From: Kofleriaceae bacterium
GTDB taxonomy: Bacteria; Myxococcota_A; Polyangia; Haliangiales; Haliangiaceae
DNA: 64,000 nucleotides
Direction of reading: 5' to 3'
Assembly: GCA_024762925.1 (NCBI GenBank)
Contig: JANTGM010000001.1
Location: 124,001-188,000, forward strand
Shown here: piece by piece, positions 17,511 through 26,804 of the stretch
Layout: every line of letters begins with the position of its first letter
Numbering within the stretch: position 1 is the first letter of the stretch
Program-made: the position numbers and the translations under genes
The notes under the pieces: model-generated
The model's input: only the letters and a program-made list of their open reading frames with translations
What the model was told of the DNA's origin: nothing
The model's database searches: none

Positions 17511-18854
17511 ATGCAGAAAACTTTCGGAGCCGAGTTTCGGTGTATCGCCGGGTGTCCTGAGCGGTTCTCACTTGCTCGGCAAGTGTATCGCTGTCCAACC
17601 TGTGGCGACCTTCTCGAGGTCGCACACGATATGGATGCGCTGAAGACTCGCACCTCGTCCGAGTGGAAGTCACTGTTTGCTCGGCGCACCGCGGATCTTA
17701 GCTATCCGAATAGTTCTGGAGTCTGGCGAAAGCGCGAGTGGGTGGCGCCACACGTTCGCGACGAGAACATCGTCTCGCTTTCGGAGGGGGCAAGTCCCCT
17801 ACAACATGTGCCGCGGTACGGACGGCAAATTGGCCTTGAGAACCTTTGGATCAAGCAGTGCGGACTCTCGCACACAGGTTCCTTCAAAGACCTTGGCATG
17901 ACCGTCTTGGTCTCGACCGTCGCTCAACTTGTGGCGGACGGCTCCAAGATTCCCGCCATTGCTTGCGCATCCACGGGAGACACATCTGCGGCACTTTCCG
18001 CCTATGCCGCTGCAGCAGGCTTGCAAGCCGCCGTCATCTTGCCAAAGGGAAAAATCACCACAGCGCAATTGGTGCAACCCCTTGCCAACGGCGCCTTGGT
18101 TCTCGCCGTTGATACCGACTTTGACGGCTGCATGGAATTGGTTGCCGAGCTAGCAGAGCGCGACGGCGTCTACCTCGCAAACTCCATGAACTCGCTGCGG
18201 CTTGAGGGGCAGAAGACGGTAGCCATCGAGATCGTTGAGCAACTCGGCTGGAACGTGCCCGATTGGATCGTCATTCCCGGCGGCAACTTGGGCAATGTGT
18301 CGGCATTGGCCGCTGGATTCAAGATGCTTACCGAACTGGGGCTCATCGACAAAATCCCGCGAGTCTGTGTGGCCCAAGCTGAGAATGCCAATCCGCTCTA
18401 CCGCAGCTTCCAGAAAGGTTTTGAGAGCTTCGAGGCTGTTGTCGCCAAGGACACCGCAGCCTCGGCAATTCGAATTGGCAACCCCGTGAGTCGCGATAAG
18501 GCAATCGCTGCACTCAAGCAGCACAATGGTGTTGTGGCGCAGGCCAGCGAGCAGGAGCTAGCCGATGCCTCAGCTCGCGCCGATCGAGCTGGCCTCTTCA
18601 CATGTCCTCACACCGGGGTTGCCCTAGCGGCGGCTGAGAAGCTCATCGCAGATGGCCAAATCGGCTCCGACGAGCAGGTTGTGGTGATCTCCACTGCCAA
18701 CGGCCTAAAATTTGGGGAGTTCAAGACTCGGTATCATGAGAGCACCCTGGCTGAGGTAGCGAAGCCTCACCTGGCCAATGTGCCGATCGAACTGCCACGC
18801 GAGTACAGCAAGGTGCGAGAAACAGTCATTCGCTTCCTCGATGCTGGCGATTGA
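17511..18854 (+). CDS. thrC: Threonine synthase
   Basis: A 447-residue PLP enzyme that converts O-phosphohomoserine to threonine. The PLP lysine is Lys126 in TGSFKDLGM; the phosphate loop ACASTGDTSAA and the PGGNLGNVSAL segment are also visible. The N-terminus has a small zinc-ribbon-like module (Cys11, Cys15, Cys28, Cys31), as in several bacterial and archaeal threonine synthases. It starts 5 nt after the MXAN_5187-type gene, so the two probably share a transcript. No other threonine genes are in the window. Confidence 0.93.
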   Translation: MQKTFGAEFRCIAGCPERFSLARQVYRCPTCGDLLEVAHDMDALKTRTSSEWKSLFARRTADLSYPNSSGVWRKREWVAPHVRDENIVSLSEGASPLQHVPRYGRQIGLENLWIKQCGLSHTGSFKDLGMTVLVSTVAQLVADGSKIPAIACASTGDTSAALSAYAAAAGLQAAVILPKGKITTAQLVQPLANGALVLAVDTDFDGCMELVAELAERDGVYLANSMNSLRLEGQKTVAIEIVEQLGWNVPDWIVIPGGNLGNVSALAAGFKMLTELGLIDKIPRVCVAQAENANPLYRSFQKGFESFEAVVAKDTAASAIRIGNPVSRDKAIAALKQHNGVVAQASEQELADASARADRAGLFTCPHTGVALAAAEKLIADGQIGSDEQVVVISTANGLKFGEFKTRYHESTLAEVAKPHLANVPIELPREYSKVRETVIRFLDAGD

Positions 18855-18885
18855 CGCTCCCGCCAGTTCGGTTTAGCTTGCCGGC

Positions 18886-20004
18886 GTGTTGAAACCTGTG
18901 TCTTCTCGAAGCTCTGTTTTCTCCATGGCTTTCACAAGCCTAGCGGGAGCCCTGACCCTTGTGGGTGCGCTTGGCGCTATCCAGCCAGCGATGGCCCAAG
19001 ACGCCGAAGCACCGGCCGTCGAAGAGGAAGCTCCGATGACGCCCGAGGACAAGCAGAAGGCGGCAATCGCCCTCTTCACCGAAGGCCAAAAACTACTCAC
19101 GGAAGAGAAGTACCCAGAGTCGATCGCCAAGTTTGAAGAGGCGTTTGAGCTCTTCCCAGATCCTGGTCTGCAAGTGAAGATCGGCGAGGCCTACCAACGT
19201 GATGGTACCGAGGCACGCGACTACGACAAGCTTCGCAAGTCAGTTGAGGCCTACAAGAAATACGTAGAGCTCGTTCCAGAGGGCGACACCACCACCAAGA
19301 TTCTCGAGCGAATCAATCAACTTGAGGAGTCGATTCAGGCTGAGGAAGAGCGAATCCAGCGTGTCGCGGACGAAAAAACCCAAGCCAAGCTTGATGAAAA
19401 ACTTGCGAGAGAAGCGGAAGAGAAAGAGCGACTCGCCAAAGAGAAAGAGAAAAAGTCGATGCAGATGGTTCTGCTTGGCGGAATTCTTGCCGGAGCGGAT
19501 CAGCAGCTGTCTGGAATCCTTCGCTTCTCGGGTGGTGGAATGCTCTCTTGGGAAAAGTTCGCACTTGAGGCTCGCGTTGGCATCGACGGTTTCCTTCGCA
19601 TCGATCAGGACCAGGGTATTCAAGGCCGCTCGTTCACGCTTATTGATGTTGGTGCGCGCTACGGAATGAACTATCGCTACATTGGTCCATTCGTGTCGGG
19701 TGGAGCAAGCTTTGGTCTCTTCTCTGGTAGCCCTCGTGAGCGCAAGCTCATCGATGATGCCGACACGTGTGGCGGCGGCGATTGTTCGTTCGACATGGAC
19801 AAGAACATCGCCACCCGATTGGCGTTTGGTTACGGTTTCAAGGCGACGGACAAGAGTACCGTTGCTCTTCGCATCGAAGCACAAACTTGGCTCTTCTCGG
19901 TGGATAGCGAGCAGAGCATCAGCAACCCGAATGCCAATGACGTCTCCAAGCCTCAGACCGCCGTTGCTCTGATGTTTGGACTTGAGTTCATGCGCTGGCT
20001 CTGA
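18886..20004 (+). CDS. TPR/coiled-coil outer-membrane protein
   Basis: A 372-residue exported protein. A signal peptide ending near PAMAQ is followed by TPR-like repeats (about 50-130; ALFTEGQKLL, KFEEAFELFP), a strongly charged coiled coil (about 145-190, Glu/Lys/Arg-rich) and a C-terminal half with alternating hydrophobic residues ending FGLEFMRWL, which looks like a small outer-membrane beta-barrel. A CGGGDC loop could hold a disulfide. It starts at GTG 18886. Myxobacteria carry many proteins of this layout; the function is unknown. Confidence 0.75.
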   Translation: MLKPVSSRSSVFSMAFTSLAGALTLVGALGAIQPAMAQDAEAPAVEEEAPMTPEDKQKAAIALFTEGQKLLTEEKYPESIAKFEEAFELFPDPGLQVKIGEAYQRDGTEARDYDKLRKSVEAYKKYVELVPEGDTTTKILERINQLEESIQAEEERIQRVADEKTQAKLDEKLAREAEEKERLAKEKEKKSMQMVLLGGILAGADQQLSGILRFSGGGMLSWEKFALEARVGIDGFLRIDQDQGIQGRSFTLIDVGARYGMNYRYIGPFVSGGASFGLFSGSPRERKLIDDADTCGGGDCSFDMDKNIATRLAFGYGFKATDKSTVALRIEAQTWLFSVDSEQSISNPNANDVSKPQTAVALMFGLEFMRWL

Positions 20005-20013
20005 GCCCTGCAG

Positions 20014-20050
20014 AAAAAGAAGCAGTGGTGAATCAATCACCGCTGCTTCT
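20014..20050 (-). terminator. Terminator after the TIG lipoprotein gene
   Basis: A 14-bp stem (20018-20031 with 20037-20050, one G-T wobble) and a 5-nt loop, followed on the minus strand by TTTTT (20014-20018). It lies between two convergent genes and may also slow plus-strand transcription, though that side lacks a T-run. Confidence 0.75.
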
Positions 20051-20062
20051 CGTAAGATTGGG

Positions 20063-21616
20063 CTATTGAGCGCCGCTACATGGAGCGATGAAGCACTCCG
20101 CATCGGGTAGGTTGCTCTCAGGCAAATCTGGACAGACGTTGCCTGTTCCGAGGTCAACCGACCAAGTGTAGTCAAAGAAGTTCGCCTCACCGACAACTTC
20201 GGCAATGCCGCAACGGTTGTAGGCGATGACCGCACCGGGAAGGGCCATCCGTGTAGTTTGGCGGTAGAAGACACCATACTGGCCTGGGAGAATACGTCCC
20301 TCAAAGCTAACGATGGTTGACTCTTCAGAACTCACGGTCCAGAAGTCCGATCCACCTTGGCTAAGTGTGTAGCCCTGGGTGTTCGAGAAGGCCCATGACT
20401 CGGTGTCGGTGCTAGAGAAGTCCTGGCCCACGGTGTAGCCGCTCGTTGTCTCGCTGTAGGTGCTTCCGCCATCGCGGCTAATGTCCGTGTACTTGCCTTC
20501 AACGCCAACTTCGACGATTCCAAAGAGGCTGCCACCTGCGCTTGCACCGCCCCCAATATCTCGACCATTCTCCCAGTTGATTTCACCGCCCTCAGAAGAA
20601 CTCTCATTGATGGTGAGGCCGATGGAGTTGGTTTCGCTGCGGCTTTGGCTGATGGTGCCCGTGTGTTGGCTGAGCCACTGCTCATCCCACGTTATGCCCG
20701 TTGTTCGGCTTCGGCTCTCGCTGGTGCTCTCTGTGTAGGTGACCGTGCGGCCCATCTCCGCACCACCGGCAATGCAGCCCGATACAGGTTGCGCAGCTTC
20801 AATCTCGGCGACCTCCACCTTGTCATACATCACGTATTCAAATGGGCGGTGCACACCAATGCTGATGGCAATGGCGTGTTCTTTGTCGTTGTCATCGAGA
20901 GCAGCGACAACCAGCGTGCCTGTGTAGAAAGGGCGCTCCGAAGGCACTGCGGGAAAGACGATTTCGCCACCTTCACCAAACGAGTCTGCGTTTGCCACTG
21001 CTGCTTGGCGCATGACCTTTGGGATCACTTGGAATGGGCTATCCGTGACGTAAGTAAAATTCCTAGGTGTGAATCCGATGGCCTTGACATCAACTTTGTA
21101 GGCGAAGTTGTCAAGGATGACTTTGGACGGTTCAGCACAGTCCGACTCGATAGGAGAGAGTCCGGTGATGATTACGCTTGGCAGAATCTCAAGTTCCATC
21201 TCACTTGGTTCGGAGAAGGTCTCGGAACCGTCTTCCGCAATGTTGATGATTGTGAGAGTGCCGACAAACGTTCCTGTTTCGTCACCGGTGGGCGAGAAAG
21301 GAACCGTGTACGGCCCAACATGAGACCAAACGAGTCGATTCCCATCTTCCCAATGTGGTCGTATCTCGTAGGAGACCGGGTGTGTCGCACCAGAGCGAGC
21401 CGTAAATTCGCCCTCAAATAGTGCAACTGCATGCCCCTCAGTTCCGTGAGCAAAGTTTGCTCCGAGGATTTCCACACTCTGGCCTACAGCAACGCCGGTC
21501 TTCGAAAGACCGATCACCATAGGCGTAAAGCCTTCTCGGGCGCCACCTTCGCCTGTCGCACAGGCCGTGCCAGTGAGAAGAGCAGCAACAACTAGCGTTC
21601 GTAGTGGGCTTTGCAT
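20063..21616 (-). CDS. TIG-domain lipoprotein with a possible aerolysin-like region
   Basis: A 517-residue predicted lipoprotein: signal LRTLVVAALLTGTAC, then a first domain resembling IPT/TIG (MVIGLSKTGVAVGQSVEILGANF). Residues ~290-430 are very rich in Ser, Thr and Glu in an alternating pattern and flank a Gly-rich hydrophobic loop (GGGASAGGSLFGIVEVGVEG). Then comes a conserved-looking end (LPGQYGVFYRQTTRMALPG). This arrangement resembles aerolysin/ETX-MTX2 beta-pore-forming proteins, where such a region supplies the transmembrane hairpin. The match is visual only. ATG 21616 is used instead of TTG 21637. A strong terminator follows. Confidence 0.6.
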   Translation of the reverse strand: MQSPLRTLVVAALLTGTACATGEGGAREGFTPMVIGLSKTGVAVGQSVEILGANFAHGTEGHAVALFEGEFTARSGATHPVSYEIRPHWEDGNRLVWSHVGPYTVPFSPTGDETGTFVGTLTIINIAEDGSETFSEPSEMELEILPSVIITGLSPIESDCAEPSKVILDNFAYKVDVKAIGFTPRNFTYVTDSPFQVIPKVMRQAAVANADSFGEGGEIVFPAVPSERPFYTGTLVVAALDDNDKEHAIAISIGVHRPFEYVMYDKVEVAEIEAAQPVSGCIAGGAEMGRTVTYTESTSESRSRTTGITWDEQWLSQHTGTISQSRSETNSIGLTINESSSEGGEINWENGRDIGGGASAGGSLFGIVEVGVEGKYTDISRDGGSTYSETTSGYTVGQDFSSTDTESWAFSNTQGYTLSQGGSDFWTVSSEESTIVSFEGRILPGQYGVFYRQTTRMALPGAVIAYNRCGIAEVVGEANFFDYTWSVDLGTGNVCPDLPESNLPDAECFIAPCSGAQ

Positions 21617-21769
21617 GACTGGTCCGGTAAATTGCAAGCAAGGGGCCAGCCTGCGTACCTACAATGTAGGTCGCCGAGTGCCAGTGGTTTTGCATGTCTA
21701 TCCTCAGCAAGAGGACACTTCGAGCAGGGCTGAAAGCCTAGCTGGGCGCGGTTTCCCCACGATCGCACT

Positions 21770-22264
21770 CTAGTTGCTGCATGTTGTTTGCAGTGCTTCA
21801 AACGCATCGATGTTGGCTTGGCCCGCAATGCCCACCAGCTGAATCGAGGATGCAACACGAGCGGTACCAATGGAGAGATCAACGTCCATTTCGCCTTCAA
21901 CAAGCGAGCCTGTGTATTCAAATGCGCCATCGATCGAAGCGACATAGACCGCAACCTCTGTGCCCGTCGTCATGGTGCCATGCACACGAATATCGGCTCC
22001 ATTCTGGTCCGTGACGCTTCCAAGACCAACGAAACCCACACTGAGGACCGCGTCAGGTAGCAGCTCCACCGATTCGGCGTTAGGAGCGCCAAGTGCCCGT
22101 TCGCCCAGCTTTGAGCCGCCCTCGGTACCCGGTGGGCTATAGGAGATCAGGAGGTCTGCAAAGGTCGTGCATGGAAAGTCCTCACTGGCATCGTTTGCCA
22201 GTTGTTCGGGAAGTTCCGCTTTGCATGCCGAGCTGAGCCACAACGCCACCAGAATCGGTACCAT
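21770..22264 (-). CDS. Lipoprotein with GAPN-type surface domain
   Basis: A 164-residue predicted lipoprotein; the signal MVPILVALWLSSAC places the lipid Cys at residue 14. The rest has the order ALGAPNAESVEL, LSVGFVG, DQNGADIRVHG, seen in a broad class of bacterial surface or PEP-CTERM-type beta-sandwich domains. ATG 22264 is set by AGGAG 6 nt upstream; the frame extends to 22303. It diverges from the BNR-repeat gene. Function unknown. Confidence 0.7.
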   Translation of the reverse strand: MVPILVALWLSSACKAELPEQLANDASEDFPCTTFADLLISYSPPGTEGGSKLGERALGAPNAESVELLPDAVLSVGFVGLGSVTDQNGADIRVHGTMTTGTEVAVYVASIDGAFEYTGSLVEGEMDVDLSIGTARVASSIQLVGIAGQANIDAFEALQTTCSN

Positions 22265-22349
22265 ATCGACTCCTTTGCGGTTGTCTCTCAAAGTGCAGGT
22301 CACAGCGTCCTATCATAGGGCAAAGTGGCTCTCGCATCAGCCTGCGTTG

Positions 22350-24506
22350 ATGTTTTGTTCGTTCCTTGTGGGGCTAGCGATCCTGCTCACGTGGAATCCT
22401 CGAGCCAACGCGCAGCGTGGCGACGATGAGGAAGAGGTCTTTCGCCCCGACGAAGATAACGAGGAAGAGGAAGTCTTTGGACCCGACGATGGTGCGGGCG
22501 ATGAAGACTTTGTCTCGAGCCTCTCGCGAAGCAAGAAGGACCCGCCCCCTGGGTACTCCAGCTACGAAGTCATCGATCGCACGATTGGGTTTCGCGACGA
22601 TGCGTTTGCCGGCATATCTGTGGATAGGCAAGGTGTTCTCTGGGTCACAACCTATGAGGGCCGAATCTACCGCAGTTCCGATCAGGGAGATAACTGGAAC
22701 GAGTACACGGTGCTTCCCGAGCTCAAGGAACTGTGGGGCTTTGGCGGCCAGCGAGTCTTGCTTGGGCATTTGCGCAACTCCGATGCTCGTCACCCCAGAG
22801 CTATCGGGCTGGCCCCAAGTGGTGGCATTGGTGCAAATAGTCGAAGCTACTCTCTGTTGGCAGGGAGTGCGTCGGGCGCAACTCGAGATGGTGGCTCTTC
22901 GGGCTTCGCACTCGACCAAGTTCCATCGCTAACGCAAAGTGGGCGCTTTTCCAATTCCCTGAGTGTGGCCTCGAGAGCCGCTACCGGAGAGTCGAGCATC
23001 GTGCTGGGGGCTGGCCTATCCGTTCGCGCGCCTCGTCTAGGTGTTCTTCTGGGTATCCTCAAGCGCCCGGTCGCCAACATTTCAATGCAACGACTCCTCA
23101 ACACGACGGCGAGTCGATACACGACTGTCCGCGAAGTCACGCCTCATCCCACCGATCCAAGAAAGGTCTTCGCGGCCACGGCGTTTGGACTCTACAAGAG
23201 TAGCGATAAGGGGCAGAGCTGGTATCGCGACTTCGCAGGAATGACCCCGGCAGAGCGCTGGATCGGGCACGTTTCGCCCGATCCGAAAAACCCCCAGCGA
23301 GTGTACCTCGGCACAAGCCGCGGGCTCTTTCAGTCTGACAACGGTGGCGATGGCTGGTCGAAGAACACGAAGGTTCCGGAACTCTCGATCCGTCGCGTCA
23401 TTATCGATCCCACGGATTCTCGTTATGTCTACGCCGCGGGGCGGGGCGGGGTGTATCGCTCGGATGACTTCGGTGAGAACTTCTCTTTCGCCTTTTATCA
23501 CTCCATTCCGCGCCGCCGAGATGTTCTGTGGATGGCCATCGATCCATTTGACCCAAACATTGCCTACCTGGGAACCGCTGACGGGCTCATGCGGACGACG
23601 AAGCTCCGCACTGCCACCATCAGCGACTGGGAAGTTGTGAGTGGCAATCGCACCGTGAACCTTGCAATTCCCGGCGTCGAACTCTGCTCAAAGCACCCGG
23701 GACACATCTACATGATCACCCGTGCCGACTTACCAACGATCAACTTCGGAGCGAACGGGCCAGAATCGCTCATGCTTGAGTCCTGGGATCACGGTGAGTC
23801 ATGGAGAGAACTCGCCGGCAATCGCACTGCTGGCGACATCCAATGGTTCACTCTCGATCCCAACGACACCGATACCGTGTGGATTGCATTCTCTCGCGCG
23901 ATTGCGCAAGTGCGGCGCGTTCCCGATCAGGAGGAGAAAGACATCTCCAAGATGCGACTGTCAATGGGGCGACCTGTGTTGCCCGACTTGCCCAACATGG
24001 GCGAGGTGATTCGCGCCGGGCTGGTCTTCAGTGAGCTCGAGATGGACGGCTTTGTGGAACGGCTAGACAGCTTGCGAAGCCGCAACTGGCTCCCAAACCG
24101 CATCACACTCACCGGCGGCTATGGGACGTGGAACGTTGGAACCGCCGTGCAGGACATCCAATTCCCCGGTGATAAGGTGCTCAATGTACAGCGTCATAAT
24201 TCGTGGAATGTCACTGCCTGGCTTAGCTGGGCATTGCCGGACCTAGTCTACCGGCAAGACAGTGCCCCGCTCATGCGTTTCCGAGAGCTCAAGATGGTCA
24301 ATATCGCCCGAGAGCGGGTCATGAAAACCATCCACCGCAACTATGGCGAGCTGCAGCGAATTCGCGTGATGCAACGCTACGAGAAGAATAAGAACCTTCA
24401 GACCCGGGTGAACTGGGCACTGCGGGCACAGTACTTAGAAGCAATTGTGAACATGACCACTGGCGACTTTCTGCGCAAGTGGGATGAGAAAGCGAAGAAG
24501 CAATGA
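22350..24506 (+). CDS. Exported BNR/Asp-box repeat protein
   Basis: A 718-residue exported protein: signal peptide FLVGLAILLTWNPRANA, an acidic tract with two near-copies of EEEVFxPD, then BNR/Asp-box repeats in a predicted beta-propeller (SSDQGDNW, SSDKGQSW, SDNGGDGW, SDDFGENF, SWDHGESW). Such propellers occur in sialidase-like and sortilin-like (VPS10) proteins; no sialidase Arg triad is evident. The last ~150 residues are a separate helical region. The frame is open back to 22167, but ATG 22350 gives a proper signal peptide and avoids the divergent gene. Its stop overlaps the next start (ATGA). Confidence 0.75.
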   Translation: MFCSFLVGLAILLTWNPRANAQRGDDEEEVFRPDEDNEEEEVFGPDDGAGDEDFVSSLSRSKKDPPPGYSSYEVIDRTIGFRDDAFAGISVDRQGVLWVTTYEGRIYRSSDQGDNWNEYTVLPELKELWGFGGQRVLLGHLRNSDARHPRAIGLAPSGGIGANSRSYSLLAGSASGATRDGGSSGFALDQVPSLTQSGRFSNSLSVASRAATGESSIVLGAGLSVRAPRLGVLLGILKRPVANISMQRLLNTTASRYTTVREVTPHPTDPRKVFAATAFGLYKSSDKGQSWYRDFAGMTPAERWIGHVSPDPKNPQRVYLGTSRGLFQSDNGGDGWSKNTKVPELSIRRVIIDPTDSRYVYAAGRGGVYRSDDFGENFSFAFYHSIPRRRDVLWMAIDPFDPNIAYLGTADGLMRTTKLRTATISDWEVVSGNRTVNLAIPGVELCSKHPGHIYMITRADLPTINFGANGPESLMLESWDHGESWRELAGNRTAGDIQWFTLDPNDTDTVWIAFSRAIAQVRRVPDQEEKDISKMRLSMGRPVLPDLPNMGEVIRAGLVFSELEMDGFVERLDSLRSRNWLPNRITLTGGYGTWNVGTAVQDIQFPGDKVLNVQRHNSWNVTAWLSWALPDLVYRQDSAPLMRFRELKMVNIARERVMKTIHRNYGELQRIRVMQRYEKNKNLQTRVNWALRAQYLEAIVNMTTGDFLRKWDEKAKKQ

Positions 24507-25276
24507 AGCAAGCAAACGCCCTACAAGCCAAGGCCCTACAAGCCAAAACCCTACTCCTCACCCTCTTCGTTGCTCTAGGGCCACTCGCTGTGTCTGAGGC
24601 GAGAGCGGATAGCGAGGTGGATGAGGTGCTCGAGAAGTTCGATCACGAGCCAAAAATTCGCGAAGTGCAAGTGGCTGCGATCAAGTACTACAACGTGAGT
24701 CCAAGCAAGATTGCGTCGCTTCGAAGTCGCACCCGAAGCAAGGCGCTCATTCCCGGAATCGCTGTTGGCTTTACGAACTCCCTTTCAAGCTTCAATCGAT
24801 CGGTTGATGACATCATCTTTCGCAACGTTGGCATCGCAAAGCTTGAAGAGCAGAACGCGGACTTTGTCGGATTTTCGGCGAGCGCCTCATGGAGTTTGGA
24901 TCGTTTGGTCTTCAACGCCGAAGAGCTCGACGTCATGTCGCTCATCGGCATTCAGGATGGTCTTCAGCGCGAGGTGACTGCTCTGTACTATGTGCGTCGC
25001 CGACTCCAGATTGAGATGTTACTCAATCCTCCCAAGACCCTGGCTTCCCGACTGTCAGGACGGCTTAGGCTCGAGGAACTCACAGGGCTCTTGGACGCGT
25101 ACACAGGCGGCTACTTCTCCCGCAAGATCGCCAAGAATCAGAAGAACAAAGGAGTCTCAAAGGTGACGCCAAAGCCGGGGAAGGTGATCTACGCTGGCAC
25201 TGAGCAAAGCGACGAGCTTCGCATGCGTCTGCGCTCTTCCGAGAGCGGTAGCAAGTCAGAGGTGCCTACTCGCTAA
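24503..25276 (+). CDS. Exported partner of the BNR-repeat protein
   Basis: A 257-residue exported protein with a signal peptide whose N-region contains ALQAKALQAKTL from a 15-bp tandem duplication. The mature part is helical and charged, with LRSRTRSKALIPGI, SWSLDRLVF and a run of RRRLQIEMLL, a pattern like periplasmic faces of outer-membrane or secretion proteins. I do not recognise the family. Translation is coupled to the BNR gene by a 4-nt overlap, so the two probably act together. Its end overlaps the convergent vWA-like gene by 11 nt. Confidence 0.65.
   Translation: MKQANALQAKALQAKTLLLTLFVALGPLAVSEARADSEVDEVLEKFDHEPKIREVQVAAIKYYNVSPSKIASLRSRTRSKALIPGIAVGFTNSLSSFNRSVDDIIFRNVGIAKLEEQNADFVGFSASASWSLDRLVFNAEELDVMSLIGIQDGLQREVTALYYVRRRLQIEMLLNPPKTLASRLSGRLRLEELTGLLDAYTGGYFSRKIAKNQKNKGVSKVTPKPGKVIYAGTEQSDELRMRLRSSESGSKSEVPTR
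24518..24547 (+). repeat. Two tandem 15-bp repeats in a signal peptide
   Basis: GCCCTACAAGCCAAR occurs twice in a row and is followed by a partial third copy, encoding ALQAK twice in the signal peptide N-region. Confidence 0.85.
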
Positions 25277-26714
25277 CGCGGCACTCGGCGATGAGCCGTG
25301 TGTCGTGCTCTGGCGGCGCTTGGCGGCCGTGAACTTGGAGGGCGAGCTGCGTGTAGAAATCTCCACAAGCCTCTCCGCCGGTCTGAATGATGTAGCAAGG
25401 CACCTGGCTTGATGCCTCAGGGTCACGGGGGTTGTCGCACTCGGGAAAGGTTGTCGGCTCGCCAGCTTCAACGAACTCATGCTTCTCAAAGACTCGGCAC
25501 TCAACCTGTCGTCCAGGTTGGCTTGCGTCGACATCGAGCACCACGCCTTCAAGGCACGTAGTCCCCAGAGCCTTGCGTAGGTTTCGAACCATGCTCTTGA
25601 GCCCGCCTGCGGCACCGGCATCACAGATGGATGTTGTTTGGCCGGTCTCGCCAAAAGCACTTGCGAACGCACTGAGCCGAATGCCTGGATAGGCGTCGTT
25701 GCCTGTTTGGTCCTCACACGCGGCCAAGAGCTCCGATTCCATGATCAGCTCATCGCGTCCAATCACAACATGGCCAGGATCGCCGACAATCGCCGTTACA
25801 ACCCGATCCGCAGGATTGGGTTTTATCTCTTCTAAGAATTCTACGTAGTCACCTACGGAGGTGACGAAGTTGGATTGCGGGTGCGGGCGACAACCATCGC
25901 GCGATCCTGGCTGGTAGACATCGTCACCGTCGCAGATCACACCAGTCTGAAAACACCGGAAGTTTGGAGAGTCGCCGAGAAATCTGGGAGCGTCAGGGTT
26001 AAAGAGCTCGGAGTTGAATGCGGAACAGTCATCCTCGCTTGTGAGCACAACAACACCGAGAACAGAATCAGGTCGTACAAATCCCAATCCGTCTTCGCGG
26101 GCTTGAAATAGCGAAGAACGCATGGCTTCTAAGGGTTGTTCGTAGTCGCAGCCAACTTCGCCAAGGTGACTCATGCATTGAAATGCGCTTGCGATCTCAC
26201 CTTCAAAGTTGGCAATCGCCTCGCCTTTCTCGCCGTGGCGATAGGCCAGAAAAGAATCGGCGGTGGCCGCACATCCGCGATTGCTTGGAGCCAGTAGCAG
26301 ACCGCCATCGCCATAGCTGGAGCACTGGCTGACCGAATCACTAAACTTCCCAACGCCCATGTCTGTTGAGACAACGCCAATATGCAGATCAGGCAAACCA
26401 CGTCCAAAGGCGAGGTTGTGAAGCATGCTCTCAAAGAGCTTGCCCAAGTCGTTTTGGCGCTCCTCCATGTCTTCGGTGTTGTCGACAACAAAGAGCAGGT
26501 CGACTTGATCGCGCAGGATCGCAGGTGTGTTGACCACTTCCCGAAAGACGCCCGGTGCGTCTTCGCCGAGACTCACCTCCGGCTCCAGACAGCCGCCCGC
26601 AACCAGCGAGGCAGTGAGCAGCGCCAAGGTGTGCGTTGTTGTGAGCCGTTTGGAGGGAATGGTTTGCTGAGTGTGGCCGGAAATCGCCAGAACTGTGTGG
26701 GAAAAATCGGACAA
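25266..26714 (-). CDS. vWA-like lipoprotein
   Basis: A 482-residue predicted lipoprotein with lipobox VAGGC (about residue 42) followed by a von Willebrand A-like domain: VDLLFVVDNTEDM, then HIGVVSTDMG and a later VVVLTSEDDCSAF. The MIDAS loop, normally DxSxS, reads DNTED here, so the second Ser is replaced by Asp and metal binding may differ. Many cysteines suggest an oxidised, extracytoplasmic location. The only upstream start is TTG 26714 and a TATAAA box lies 2-3 nt before it, so the true start is uncertain and may be further in. Function unknown; surface binding is plausible. Confidence 0.7.
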   Translation of the reverse strand: MSDFSHTVLAISGHTQQTIPSKRLTTTHTLALLTASLVAGGCLEPEVSLGEDAPGVFREVVNTPAILRDQVDLLFVVDNTEDMEERQNDLGKLFESMLHNLAFGRGLPDLHIGVVSTDMGVGKFSDSVSQCSSYGDGGLLLAPSNRGCAATADSFLAYRHGEKGEAIANFEGEIASAFQCMSHLGEVGCDYEQPLEAMRSSLFQAREDGLGFVRPDSVLGVVVLTSEDDCSAFNSELFNPDAPRFLGDSPNFRCFQTGVICDGDDVYQPGSRDGCRPHPQSNFVTSVGDYVEFLEEIKPNPADRVVTAIVGDPGHVVIGRDELIMESELLAACEDQTGNDAYPGIRLSAFASAFGETGQTTSICDAGAAGGLKSMVRNLRKALGTTCLEGVVLDVDASQPGRQVECRVFEKHEFVEAGEPTTFPECDNPRDPEASSQVPCYIIQTGGEACGDFYTQLALQVHGRQAPPEHDTRLIAECRVSE

Positions 26715-26804
26715 GTTTTATAACTCGCGGAAATTGTTAATTCGAGCGCGAGTGTGATCTCTGTGCCAAGCACAATCGCTGTTTATGCTGCACACTTATA
26801 GAAC

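Noticed and set aside
19240-20304. A 354-codon minus-strand ORF
   Set aside because: It lies opposite the TPR/barrel gene and the terminator, its product is Ser/Arg/Leu-rich without motifs, and the plus-strand gene has clear features.
20645-21421. A 258-codon plus-strand ORF
   Set aside because: Antisense to the TIG lipoprotein, without motifs or ribosome site.
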